Assembly (NCBI GenBank): GCA_002730875.1
Contig: PCBI01000002.1
Location: forward strand, 236,323 to 300,322
Direction of reading: 5' to 3'
Length of the DNA stretch: 64,000 nt
DNA from: Spirochaetaceae bacterium
Lineage (GTDB): Bacteria > Spirochaetota > Leptospiria > Leptospirales > Leptonemataceae
A program made the position numbers and the translations under genes. The notes under the pieces are model-generated. The model ran no database searches. It had not been told where the DNA came from and saw only the letters and a program-made list of their open reading frames with translations. Positions 1-9,066 of the stretch are shown here, piece after piece; positions within the stretch are counted from its first letter, which is position 1, and every line of letters starts with the position of its first letter.

Positions 1-121
1 GAGGGTTGCTATTTGTAACCGGTTCCATGGGAACGGATAATTCCATTCGTTTGTCTGTCGGTCAAGTAATCCCTCCATTTTTGATTGAAATTCGCGCCGC
101 CCCTTCGATTCTGCTTCTCAA

Positions 122-1099
122 ATGATTCAGGTAACCGGTCTAAAGCGTTCCTTCGGAAGCTTTGTTGCAGTGCGGAACGTTTCCTTCGGGATCGAACCCG
201 CAAGAGGTGTGGTCGGTTTGCTGGGACCTAACGGCGCCGGAAAAACCACCACCATGCGTATGCTTACCGGTTATCTAAAGCCGGATGAAGGTAGAATCAC
301 CGTTGCCGGACTGGATGGCTCCACCGAAGCGGGCAGGCTGGAGATAAAAAGAACCATCGGCTATCTGCCCGAAAACAATCCGCTGTATCCGGAAATGCTT
401 GTTTCTGAGTACCTGGAATTCATGGGCCGGGCCCGGGGAATGGAAGGAACCGCTCTGCAAAGCGCCGGCAGACGGATGATCGAAGAGCTGGAGCTCGAAT
501 CTCACTTCTATACCCCCATTGGACTTCTTTCTCGCGGTTTCCGACAGAGAGTGGGTTTGGCCGGCGCTCTGATTCATGATCCTTCGGTAATCATCCTGGA
601 CGAACCCACCGGCGGCCTGGATCCGAATCAAATCGAACATATTAGAAATCTGATCCGAAAGTTAGCCCAGGATCGAACGGTGCTGCTTTCTACGCACATT
701 CTCCAGGAAGTTGAAGACATCTGCGAAAGAGTGATTATCATCCATGCGGGTGAGGTAGTGGCCGATCAGCCTACCCAGGAGCTCAAACGCACTGAAACCA
801 TTCAGATTGGCTTCCGCAAAGAAGGAATGAATGCCAGCTCCATTCAAAAGGAATTAATGGAAATGAACGGAGTACAATCCGTTCTTTTTTCGGCTGTTGC
901 CGGGGGGGACTCTTCCGAGCATTCCGTCGGAGCGGGGGCGGAGCCGGACGATGGATTCCTCACAGCAGAGGTCCAATGGAACGACGCTCCGGAAAAGCTA
1001 CTTTCCAGCCTGATATCCAGGGGTTATTCGGTGCGATTCTTTACCCCCGGCCGGCGCAGTCTACAGGAGATATTCCAGGAGCTAACCCACCGAAGATGA
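122..1099 (+). CDS. gldA: ABC transporter ATP-binding protein, GldA-like
   Basis: This is the nucleotide-binding subunit of an ABC-2 type exporter and energises the membrane partners encoded just downstream. The 325-residue protein has a Walker A motif at about 35-43 (GPNGAGKTT), a signature LSRGF at 136-140, a Walker B VIILDEP at about 156-162 and an H-loop histidine in STH near 192. The stretch YLPENNPLY, where the Q-loop glutamine is replaced by Glu, is typical of the GldA branch. A C-terminal extension of about 110 residues follows the ATPase core. Its stop overlaps the next start (ATGA), so the genes are translationally coupled. Gld proteins were named for gliding in Bacteroidetes; in a spirochaete the substrate is unknown, so the symbol reflects family only. 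Confidence 0.88.
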   Translation: MIQVTGLKRSFGSFVAVRNVSFGIEPARGVVGLLGPNGAGKTTTMRMLTGYLKPDEGRITVAGLDGSTEAGRLEIKRTIGYLPENNPLYPEMLVSEYLEFMGRARGMEGTALQSAGRRMIEELELESHFYTPIGLLSRGFRQRVGLAGALIHDPSVIILDEPTGGLDPNQIEHIRNLIRKLAQDRTVLLSTHILQEVEDICERVIIIHAGEVVADQPTQELKRTETIQIGFRKEGMNASSIQKELMEMNGVQSVLFSAVAGGDSSEHSVGAGAEPDDGFLTAEVQWNDAPEKLLSSLISRGYSVRFFTPGRRSLQEIFQELTHRR

Positions 1100-1815
1100 A
1101 GTTTATATACCTGCGCGAAATGCAGAACTACTTCAATACGCCCATTGGCTACGTATTTGCCGTTACCGCATTGTTCTTTAATTTCCTTTTTTTCTTTACC
1201 GGCTTTTTCCATATACCCGCTTTCTGGGAAGCCCGGGTAGCCAGTATTCGCTCCTACGTAGATCTGCTGCCCTTAACCTTTATTCTCATGGTGCCCGCTG
1301 TGAGTATGCGAATCTGGGCCGAGGAATACAAGACCGGCACCATCGAGATTCTTTCTACCTTGCCCATTCGCACCGAGTCCATTGTTCTGGGAAAATTTCT
1401 GGCGGCCTGGACCTTTGTGAGCGGTCTGGTGCTGGCTTCCCTTCCGCTTACCATTGGAATCTGGTGGATCGGGCATCTGGATTGGGGAAGCACTCTGGCC
1501 TTGTATGCGGGATCCTTGCTTATGGCGGCGGCCTACGTTTCTCTGGGAATGCTACTAAGCGCATTTACCCGAGAGCAAATCGTGGCCTTTATCCTCATTT
1601 TCTTTATTAGCCTGTTGATGTATCTTGCCAATTTCTACGTAATTTCCAGGCACCTGAGTCCGACCCTGGCCAGCGCCGCCAGTTTCTTAAGCCTTAGCGG
1701 TCATTTGAACAGCTTTGCCAGGGGTGTAATCGACCTGGGCGATACGGTTTACTTTCTTTCGTTTACGGCGCTCATGTTGTATGCTAACGTTCGGGTTCTG
1801 AGGAGCCGCACATGA
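1096..1815 (+). CDS. gldF: ABC-2 type permease, GldF-like
   Basis: Integral membrane permease of the Gld-like ABC exporter, 239 residues. It begins with a short cytoplasmic segment and then shows about six hydrophobic helices, with EEYKTGTIE-type ABC-2 permease sequence between the second and third. The reading frame is open further upstream, but the ATG at 1096 overlaps the gldA stop in an ATGA arrangement and gives the family N-terminus (MKFIYLRE), so this start was chosen. Its own stop overlaps the next start in the same way. The substrate is unknown. Confidence 0.87.
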   Translation: MKFIYLREMQNYFNTPIGYVFAVTALFFNFLFFFTGFFHIPAFWEARVASIRSYVDLLPLTFILMVPAVSMRIWAEEYKTGTIEILSTLPIRTESIVLGKFLAAWTFVSGLVLASLPLTIGIWWIGHLDWGSTLALYAGSLLMAAAYVSLGMLLSAFTREQIVAFILIFFISLLMYLANFYVISRHLSPTLASAASFLSLSGHLNSFARGVIDLGDTVYFLSFTALMLYANVRVLRSRT

Positions 1816-3626
1816 AGTGGCAAGAAAAGCTGGGACAATCGCAACTGGTAAAATCGTTGAGGCGCTGGAACCATGATTCCCGATTCATTCTGATTAACGT
1901 GGTTCTGGCATTCGTGCTGCTGAATCTGGTGGCTTCGCAGGCTTACGTTCGTCTGGACCTTACCCGGGACCAGGTGAACTCATTAAGCGAAAGCTCCCAT
2001 CAGGTGTTTTCCGAGCTCAAGCAAAACGTAATCGTGGAAGCCTATATTAGCCGGGACGTACCTGGCGAGATCCAGGCAGTACTGGACCCGATTATAGCAC
2101 AGTTGCAGCAGATGGATCGAGTGGGTGGAGACCGTCTGGAAGTACGCATCTACGATCCGACCACCGAAGATCTCAAGGATCGGGCCGTGTCCCGGGGCAT
2201 TACCGGGCAGCCAGTAGGGCAGAGCACAATGGAAGAAACCAGCGTGCGTCAGGGCTACTTTGGTATCTATCTTCAATCCGGAGAAAAGTCTGCTTTGCTG
2301 GAACTGGCTCGGGGCGGCGCCTTAATCGAAAACTTCGAATACTCCTTTCTGCGCAGACTGAAGGAGCTTACCGAGGAACCGGGACCCAGCGGTATTGGTT
2401 TCCTGAATGCTCCGGGTACGTCCGGTACCTACCGCCCTCGTAATCTAGACGAATACACGCCGGATAATCTATACTGGTTTCGCATGCTCTCGGAAAACGA
2501 CATGGGACCATGGATGGACGTGGCCGTGGGCAATCCGGTGCCAGCGGATGTGGAAACGCTCATCGTATCCGGTCTGCCGGATCTTTCGCCAGCGGACCGC
2601 TTCTTTCTAGATCAGTTCCTGTTGCGTGGCGGCAATCTGATCATTATGACTACTCCCTTTGAGTTTTCGCTTCAACCTCCGGGACCGATGGCGCAGATGG
2701 GACTGGGACGTAGCAACGCAGGAAAGGCGCATATTTCAGATAAGTTGGAACAGTTCAATCAATGGCTGGAATCCTACGGACTCCGCATCCGCAGCGAAAT
2801 CCTTTTCGAGCCCACCCTGGCCGCCCCGGAGATGGACTTGCAGGGCCAGTACATGGTCGAATACCGAAATCCGGCGTGGGCCGTGTATTCGCAGCAATCC
2901 GGCAACTTGAATCAAAGCCACATACTCACGAAAGATGCGGTGCAGACAATCTTTCCGTGGACCGGATCGCTGGAGGTCATACCCAATAAGCAACCTCAAG
3001 TCGAATACACTACACTTGTGGAAAGTAGCGAAGACGCCATTGTTTCCGAGAGCGCTTCATTGAGCCTCAGGGATATGCAGGAAATAGGTCGCTCCACCGA
3101 GGATCAGTACGTGCAGACGTCGCGGCCCATGCTCGTTCTGGCAAAAGGTTCCTTCTTCAGCGCCTTCGACGATAAGGCTATGGAAGAAATCGCAAAGGGG
3201 ATGCAGGGACTTTCAGCCGTTCAAAAAACGGCGCTTCTACAATCCTTGCGTAATCAAAGACTGGAAGTACAGATGGACGGCACCGAATCCAGCATAGTAA
3301 TCATTCCTACCGCTTACATGGTTTCAGACGTATTTCTTACTAACGAATCCAATGCCCGAATTTTTCAGGTGAACATGGCCTTTCTAAGTTCCGTCTTGGA
3401 ATCCTTGCAGGGAGATACCGATCTCGTCGCGGCCAGGCTCAAAACCAGAGGTGTGGATTACATCGAGGGCCCGCCGGGATGGTTTTCTTATCTCATCCCC
3501 TCCGAGAAAGGGTTCCAAGTAGTATTTCAGTGGTTCCACATACTCCTGGTGCCGCTCATTCTAGCGATCTACGGTTTAATTCGCATCAGTCGCAGAAACC
3601 AGAAAAGGGGGCTGCAAAATGACTGA
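1812..3626 (+). CDS. gldG: Gld-type ABC transporter auxiliary protein, GldG-like
   Basis: A 604-residue protein anchored by one N-terminal hydrophobic helix (about residues 25-45) and one C-terminal helix (about 575-595), with a large extracytoplasmic region between. This is the GldG/DUF-type auxiliary subunit found beside GldA and GldF. The segment just after the first helix (LDLTRDQVNSLSESS) is the usual family opening. In related clusters it works with the GldA/F pair in an exporter of unknown cargo. Starts inside the gldF stop (ATGA) and overlaps the following gene by 8 bases, so four genes form one operon. Confidence 0.83.
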   Translation: MKWQEKLGQSQLVKSLRRWNHDSRFILINVVLAFVLLNLVASQAYVRLDLTRDQVNSLSESSHQVFSELKQNVIVEAYISRDVPGEIQAVLDPIIAQLQQMDRVGGDRLEVRIYDPTTEDLKDRAVSRGITGQPVGQSTMEETSVRQGYFGIYLQSGEKSALLELARGGALIENFEYSFLRRLKELTEEPGPSGIGFLNAPGTSGTYRPRNLDEYTPDNLYWFRMLSENDMGPWMDVAVGNPVPADVETLIVSGLPDLSPADRFFLDQFLLRGGNLIIMTTPFEFSLQPPGPMAQMGLGRSNAGKAHISDKLEQFNQWLESYGLRIRSEILFEPTLAAPEMDLQGQYMVEYRNPAWAVYSQQSGNLNQSHILTKDAVQTIFPWTGSLEVIPNKQPQVEYTTLVESSEDAIVSESASLSLRDMQEIGRSTEDQYVQTSRPMLVLAKGSFFSAFDDKAMEEIAKGMQGLSAVQKTALLQSLRNQRLEVQMDGTESSIVIIPTAYMVSDVFLTNESNARIFQVNMAFLSSVLESLQGDTDLVAARLKTRGVDYIEGPPGWFSYLIPSEKGFQVVFQWFHILLVPLILAIYGLIRISRRNQKRGLQND

Positions 3627-4854
3627 GATTCGATCCAACCATACTCGCTCCCAGGACCTTCCCTGGTATTCCAGAAGCCTGCAGACCTTGCTACAGAATC
3701 CCGGGTTTTCGCTTGCTGGATTAAATGTAACGCTGGTCCTTTTCGCCTTTCTGCTCTTCGATCCATTTGGCTGGATTCGTACTTCCTATCAGGATGCGGA
3801 TTCGCTTCTTGATGTTTCGCCCGCGCGCATTGATTTGATTCAGGTACAGGGATCGGACGGAGACTTTTCGCTTCGACGCGGAAATGCCCTGGCTTTACCG
3901 GAAACCGAAACCGACGATGACCGGAACGGTCCCGAGCCGTCCCGGGAACAGGAGCTTCTGCAAAAGGTGCAGGGATTTCGCTGGGAGTTGCTGACTGCCG
4001 ATCCGTCCGGCAACCAGAGATCCGCTGTCGAAAACGGTGAAGGCCAGCGGCGTGACAGATCTGACAGCGAAGGCCCCCCTGCCTCCCATAACCAGGGACA
4101 GGCCTCTGACCCGCGTCAGGCGGATGCCAGAAGAATTTCCAGGCTTTTGTATTCTTTGCAGCAAAGCCGGAAATACTACGAACTGGACAATTCTGAGGAA
4201 AACCGCAAAGACTTCAATCTGGACGAAGGAATTCTGCTGACTGTTGTCCTGGATGACGGCTCCAAAAAGCCTATTCGCATTGGGAGATCCAGCGTTCGCG
4301 GCAACGAATCCTATGTGCTGGTGGACGATTCCATATACCTGGTGCAGGAAAATCTGCGGCGGGACCTGGGAGCCGGGCGGTGGGAATACTTCCGAAATCG
4401 CCAGATCATGCCTCTGGTATCCCGGGACTCCATTACTCGTTTAAGCGCCAGATTCAAGAACCCGGCGGCGCTACAAATGGAAGCCGTCGAACTGGCAAAG
4501 GCCGCCGGAGACTGGAAAATGCTATCTCCTACAGTTTCTCCGGTGCGGGAAATGGAAATGAACTTACTCCTGGACGATCTTCTGGAAATTCGCGCCCAGG
4601 AATTCCTGGGAGAGCTACCGCCGCGACTGGATCGAAGTCAGGCTCTGGAACTGGAGATGGTGTATCGCACAACGATAGGCAATCCGCAGACCCTCAGATT
4701 GGAGATTCTAGGTAAAAAAAGCTACGATACCTATCTATTTCGCACGGAAGACGGTATTCTGTTCGAAGGCAGCAGTCTTTATTTGGAGAAGCTTTTTCAG
4801 CCCGAGCAGTTAATGGAACGAGCCGAAGAGCCCATGGACTTTCAGATGCCGTAG
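3619..4854 (+). CDS. DUF4340 domain-containing membrane-anchored protein
   Basis: Last gene of the Gld-like operon, overlapping gldG by 8 bases. The 411-residue product has one N-terminal membrane helix (about 30-50) followed by an extracytoplasmic region resembling DUF4340 proteins, which usually accompany GldA/F/G. Between about residues 95 and 165 it carries a low-complexity, charged insertion rich in Glu, Arg, Gln and Ser. This looks like a linker and is probably lineage-specific. Function is inferred only from the neighbours: an accessory of the ABC exporter. Confidence 0.72.
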   Translation: MTEIRSNHTRSQDLPWYSRSLQTLLQNPGFSLAGLNVTLVLFAFLLFDPFGWIRTSYQDADSLLDVSPARIDLIQVQGSDGDFSLRRGNALALPETETDDDRNGPEPSREQELLQKVQGFRWELLTADPSGNQRSAVENGEGQRRDRSDSEGPPASHNQGQASDPRQADARRISRLLYSLQQSRKYYELDNSEENRKDFNLDEGILLTVVLDDGSKKPIRIGRSSVRGNESYVLVDDSIYLVQENLRRDLGAGRWEYFRNRQIMPLVSRDSITRLSARFKNPAALQMEAVELAKAAGDWKMLSPTVSPVREMEMNLLLDDLLEIRAQEFLGELPPRLDRSQALELEMVYRTTIGNPQTLRLEILGKKSYDTYLFRTEDGILFEGSSLYLEKLFQPEQLMERAEEPMDFQMP

Positions 4855-4990
4855 CCGATAATGACATTAGCCTCGTATCCGGCGCTCATCGTTGATTATG
4901 GACGATTCATGGGGCGCTTTTTCCGACCAGCATTCTGGCAGTTCCGGCTTACCACATCGATTTTCCCACCGGCGGTTTCGCACTCCGTAA

Positions 4991-5425
4991 CTATAACAGC
5001 TTCCGGCCCCTGCGCGATTTGTAATCTTCGCTTTCAAAGTAAGCGAAAGGTTTTCCGTCTTTTAAGCAAACGAAAGTAATCGAGCAGTTAATGATTTCAT
5101 CTTTGCGGTCGGTAAGCGGATCGTGAACAAAGGCCCGGGTCTGCACTGTGATAGAACTGCGACCGATTTCGGCTGTACGGCAGTAGAACACAACCGCTTC
5201 GCCGCTACGTGCAGGACTCTTGAATCGCACGTTTTCCATGCCCGCGGTAACAAAGTTCGTATAGCCGATGCTTTCCATGACATAAAGAGCAGAAGACTCG
5301 TCCAACCAGGCAAGCATGGTGCCCCCGTACAGATTACCGTGATAGTTTAGATCCTTCTCCATCACCAGATGGCGGGTAACAATATGAAAGTCCTTGAGTT
5401 CCTTCTCTGTCTGTTCGTTTGTCAT
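4991..5425 (-). CDS. Acyl-CoA thioesterase, hot-dog fold (YciA/ACOT type)
   Basis: Predicted to hydrolyse acyl-CoA thioesters in the cytoplasm. The 144-residue protein has the hot-dog hallmark NYHGNLYGGTMLAWLDE at about 27-43, with the Asn, Gly-Gly and Asp expected in the YciA/acyl-CoA hydrolase family, then a strand pattern with VRFKSPARSGE. The frame is open about 70 residues further upstream, but the ATG at 5425 is preceded by AGGAGCGAGGG, a strong ribosome binding site, and matches the family N-terminus. Substrate length cannot be told from the sequence. It lies downstream of uvrC on the same strand, separated by about 300 bases, so it probably has its own promoter. Confidence 0.82.
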   Translation of the reverse strand: MTNEQTEKELKDFHIVTRHLVMEKDLNYHGNLYGGTMLAWLDESSALYVMESIGYTNFVTAGMENVRFKSPARSGEAVVFYCRTAEIGRSSITVQTRAFVHDPLTDRKDEIINCSITFVCLKDGKPFAYFESEDYKSRRGRKLL

Positions 5426-5734
5426 GTATCCCTCGCTCCTTTTCTCGCCGGGCGAATCGGCCCCGTAGGCAGCGTTTCGTAACCGGGTCGGGTGCGCGAT
5501 GGGTAATCTCTTGCCAATTGACCTGAAAAGCCCTGTGCTAGATATCTTGACATGGCCTTGCTTGACCTGGTTTTTCCGGTCCGCGCGATCCGCTTTATCA
5601 GTCAGTTTTTGAATCCCACCGGCTCGATCCATCTATTCTTGGAGTAGGGAGTAGGCCGAACATGCTGGATTTCCATCCAGTTTCCGTATATCAAGTTTCC
5701 GTTTATCCAGCGGCGTATTACAGAAGAGAATACC
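5426..5734. other. Spacer between uvrC and thioesterase gene
   Basis: No convincing gene. It should hold the promoter of the minus-strand thioesterase gene, but I cannot fix -10/-35 boxes. There is one perfect hairpin (5665-5680; stem CTGGAT/ATCCAG) whose loop reads GGAA on the minus strand, and a short duplication (GTTTCCGT twice near 5690-5705). Nothing else stands out. Confidence 0.4.
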
Positions 5735-7720
5735 TTAAGTCTGATCCCCGGCTACCTGGGCATCCTCCGGATTTCTCTTCGCTGCGGCCGGTGGTTTCGA
5801 TTGCCGGAGCGCATCTACGGACTCCGCTTCACCGATTGCCAAACCGGTTTTCGCATTGGGGCGAGTTTCTGCCGTAGCGTTGGCGCGAAACGAATCATAG
5901 ATTTTTCGCGCCAGCTTCTCGCCAATTCCGGGAACCTCCATGAGCTCTTCCAGACTGGCCTCGGCGATTTTTTGATCGTTGAAGTGTTTCAGCATGCTCT
6001 GGATTCGCTGTTTTCCAATGTCGGGTATGGAATCCTCCAGGATCTTCAGCTGGGCTTTGTTGCTACGAATCCGTTGATGGCTAATGCCGAATCGGTGAGC
6101 CTCATCGCGGAGATGACGCAGAATGCGCATTCCCGCCGAATTTTTGTCCAGGGAAAGAGGCACAGCCCGGCCCGGCAGATAGATTTCCTCCCGTTTCTTT
6201 GCCAGACCAATCATGGACAGATTTTCCTGGCCCAGAGATGCGGCGGCTTCACAGGCGGCCTGCAACTGTGTGGAGCCGCCATCGATGACGATTAAATCCG
6301 GCATGGGCTGGTCTTCATTTTGTAGCCGCTGTATTCTGCGCGCGATCACTTCGCGCATGGAGGCCGGGTCGTCTATTCCAGGCACCGAGCGGATGATGTA
6401 TCTTCGGTAGGAGGATTTTTTGGGCTGTCCGTTTTCGAATTGAACTCCGGCAGCCACGGTCTGGCGTCCCTGGAAATGCGAAATATCATAGCATTCAATG
6501 ATTTCCGGTAGCTTTTCCAGATCCAGGAACTGTTTGATTTCTTCCAGACCGCTACGCCGATCCTTGCTTCTGACTTTAATTACCTGTTCCTTGAGTAAGA
6601 GCTCCGCATTCTTGCGGGCCATTTCCAGAACGGTGACCGCGGGTCCGCGCATGGGATGCCGTAATCGCACCTTTCGGTCGGTAGTTTTGCTCAAGTACTT
6701 CTCCAGGATCGTGCGATCGTCGGATGGCAACTGATGCGACATGAGAATTCGTGGCGGAATAGACTGACTGGATAGATAGTATTCTCGGATGAATGATTGT
6801 AGTAGATCGGATTCATCCGCCGCCTCCAGACCTGTGAGAGGAAAGGCCTTTCTTCCGGTCAGCGTTCCCTGGCGGTATTCGAAAACAACAGCCTGACCAT
6901 AAGAATCGTCCCGGCTCACGGCGATCACATCCTCGTCTCCCGCTCCCGGTCGGGCCACGCTTTGCCTTTCCTGGAATCTTCGCAATGAGCTCAGAATATC
7001 TCGGTAAATGGCGGCCCTTTCGAAGTCCATTTTTACGCTGAACTGATCCATACGCTTCTTTACCAATTCTTCCAGTAGCTCATGTTTACCTTCCAGAAAA
7101 AGGATTAGCTCATCGACGATTTTCGCATATTCCTCCTCCGGTACATTGCCCTGGCAGGGGGCCAGACAACGGTTTATATGAAAGTTCATGCAGGGCCGGC
7201 GAGGGCGACTCAATGGAAGCTTCTGGCGGACTTTGCGAATGGGAAAAGTCTTATGAATCAAGTCCAGTATGTGGCGGGCGGCCCGAACGTCTGTATAAGG
7301 GCCAAAATACCGATTCCCGTCCTTTCGTACGGTTCGTGTAAGGTAAATTCGCGGATAGGGCTCGGAAGTAGAGACGCAGAGATACGGAAATCGCTTATCG
7401 TCTTTTAGCCGGACATTGAACCTGGGCTTGTGCTTCTTTACCAGCGTATCTTCCAGGATCAGCGCATCGCTGGATGTGTCCGTAGTAATCCAGTCCAGAT
7501 CAAAGACCCGTTCCATCAAGAAGGCAGTCTTGATAGTTTCGGGCTTCAAGTAGTTTCGTAGTCGGGTCCTGAGTCGATCGGCTTTGCCCACATAGAGGAT
7601 CTCTCCCTGTTCGTCTTTCCAGAGATAGCAACCAGGATCCTGGGGAGCTCGGGCTACCTTTTCCAGGATAGACTGTTGAATGGATTGTTGGATGTTCTGG
7701 TCCATGGACTGAGGATCCAT
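5735..7720 (-). CDS. uvrC: UvrABC system protein C (excinuclease subunit)
   Basis: Nuclease subunit of nucleotide excision repair; it makes both incisions around a lesion after UvrA/UvrB loading. The domains are in order: GIY-YIG nuclease (about 24-105, DPGCYLW and ILYVGKA), UVR motif for UvrB contact (about 205-240), RNase H-like endonuclease half (about 385-540, with ECYDISHFQG and DGG), and C-terminal helix-hairpin-helix (VPGIGEKLARKIY, about 575-615). At 661 residues it is slightly longer than average because of a Gln-rich N-terminal lead and a charged tail. Methionines at residues 1 and 6 are both possible starts. It diverges from avtA with almost no spacing, so both promoters lie inside the opposing gene or in the first 90 bases of the long avtA frame. 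Confidence 0.96.
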   Translation of the reverse strand: MDPQSMDQNIQQSIQQSILEKVARAPQDPGCYLWKDEQGEILYVGKADRLRTRLRNYLKPETIKTAFLMERVFDLDWITTDTSSDALILEDTLVKKHKPRFNVRLKDDKRFPYLCVSTSEPYPRIYLTRTVRKDGNRYFGPYTDVRAARHILDLIHKTFPIRKVRQKLPLSRPRRPCMNFHINRCLAPCQGNVPEEEYAKIVDELILFLEGKHELLEELVKKRMDQFSVKMDFERAAIYRDILSSLRRFQERQSVARPGAGDEDVIAVSRDDSYGQAVVFEYRQGTLTGRKAFPLTGLEAADESDLLQSFIREYYLSSQSIPPRILMSHQLPSDDRTILEKYLSKTTDRKVRLRHPMRGPAVTVLEMARKNAELLLKEQVIKVRSKDRRSGLEEIKQFLDLEKLPEIIECYDISHFQGRQTVAAGVQFENGQPKKSSYRRYIIRSVPGIDDPASMREVIARRIQRLQNEDQPMPDLIVIDGGSTQLQAACEAAASLGQENLSMIGLAKKREEIYLPGRAVPLSLDKNSAGMRILRHLRDEAHRFGISHQRIRSNKAQLKILEDSIPDIGKQRIQSMLKHFNDQKIAEASLEELMEVPGIGEKLARKIYDSFRANATAETRPNAKTGLAIGEAESVDALRQSKPPAAAKRNPEDAQVAGDQT

Positions 7721-7809
7721 ATTTGCAAATAGCTCAGGCTCGGGTCTGGCATCCAGTGAAAAAGGGGGAAAACACTTTGCATCTCAGGCCTGCTTCGCAA
7801 TGTCAGACT

Positions 7810-9066
7810 ATGGCCCGGCGCACCGAATTCTTCCGAAGATATGATAGCTCTTCTGGCATTCAGGAGCTCATGGTGGATCTGGATCTGGCGCTAAGCGGCG
7901 GAAAGAAGATGTATATGCTCGGGGGGGGCAACCCCGGTCGCATTCCTCAGATGGAAGACTTCTTTCGAGCAGAGATGGAAACCCTGATGGCGGATTCTGA
8001 CCGTTTCGAAAGAGCCCTGGGCATCTATGACCATCCTGGCGGTAATGTTCCCTTTCGGTCCGCGGTGGCCAGCCTATTGCGATCGGACTGCGGATGGGAT
8101 ATTGGGCCGGAAAATATCGCGCTCACACAAGGAAGTCAAAATGCATTCTTTCTTCTGATGAATCTGCTCGGCGGCAAGACCGAAGACGGTGCTCAGGCAA
8201 ACATAGTATTTCCCATGAGTCCGGAATACATTGGCTACGAAGATGTGGGAATCCAGGCCGGCACCCTGAAGTCCTTTCTTCCCAGGGTAACCCTGCTGGA
8301 TGACGCTCGCTTCAAATACGAGATCGATTTCCAGGGATTGCGAATCGATGAATCCACCGGCGCTGTGTGCGTTTCCAGGCCCTGTAATCCTACTGGGAAC
8401 AACATCTCGGACGAGCAGATTCAAAAGCTCTACGATATCTGCTCTGACCAGAATGTGCCTTTGATCATCGATGCGGCCTACGGTCTTCCCTTTCCAGGCA
8501 TTGTTTTCGACGATAGCAAGCCGTTCTACAAGCCCGAATGCATAGTTATACTCAGTCTTTCCAAACTGGGACTGCCCGGCCTTCGAACAGGGATAGTCGT
8601 AGCCCCGCCCGACATTGTAGAAAAAATCGAAAAGCTAAATTCCATATTCAATCTTAGCTGCGGCGGAATGGGACCGGCTCTTACGCGAAGAAGCATGGAA
8701 AGCGGTGAGCTATTGCAGAAATGTCGCGATTTGCTTTTACCGCATTATGAGAAAAGGCGAGATCTGGCTGTGAATATGCTGATTTCAGGACTGGCAGATA
8801 AAGGCCTGCGAATTCATGAGTCCGGCGGAGCATTCTTTCTATGGCTGTGGTTCGATGCCCCGCTTTCGACTACGGAGCTTTATCGCAAGCTGAAGGAATC
8901 CGGCGTAATCGTGGTTCCCGGGAAATACTATTTTCCCGGCCTGGCCGAAGATTTCGATCATCGGGACCGTTGCATTCGCCTGAGTTTTTCGCAGGACCTG
9001 GATACAATCGAAAAAGGGATTGAGATTCTTGTGGATGTGGCCAACCGCGAACTGGAAAAACTATAA
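7810..9066 (+). CDS. avtA: Valine--pyruvate aminotransferase
   Basis: PLP-dependent aminotransferase interconverting valine/2-oxoisovalerate and alanine/pyruvate. It matches E. coli AvtA at many landmarks: MLGGGNP near the start, LTQGSQNAFF, CVSRPCNPTGN, DAAYGLPFPGI, and the PLP lysine in SLSKLGLPG (about residue 252). The frame is open back to 7723, but the first part has no AvtA similarity and would abut the uvrC start; the ATG at 7810 gives the normal N-terminus. The stop codon overlaps the next gene by one base, so the two are likely cotranscribed. Confidence 0.9.
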   Translation: MARRTEFFRRYDSSSGIQELMVDLDLALSGGKKMYMLGGGNPGRIPQMEDFFRAEMETLMADSDRFERALGIYDHPGGNVPFRSAVASLLRSDCGWDIGPENIALTQGSQNAFFLLMNLLGGKTEDGAQANIVFPMSPEYIGYEDVGIQAGTLKSFLPRVTLLDDARFKYEIDFQGLRIDESTGAVCVSRPCNPTGNNISDEQIQKLYDICSDQNVPLIIDAAYGLPFPGIVFDDSKPFYKPECIVILSLSKLGLPGLRTGIVVAPPDIVEKIEKLNSIFNLSCGGMGPALTRRSMESGELLQKCRDLLLPHYEKRRDLAVNMLISGLADKGLRIHESGGAFFLWLWFDAPLSTTELYRKLKESGVIVVPGKYYFPGLAEDFDHRDRCIRLSFSQDLDTIEKGIEILVDVANRELEKL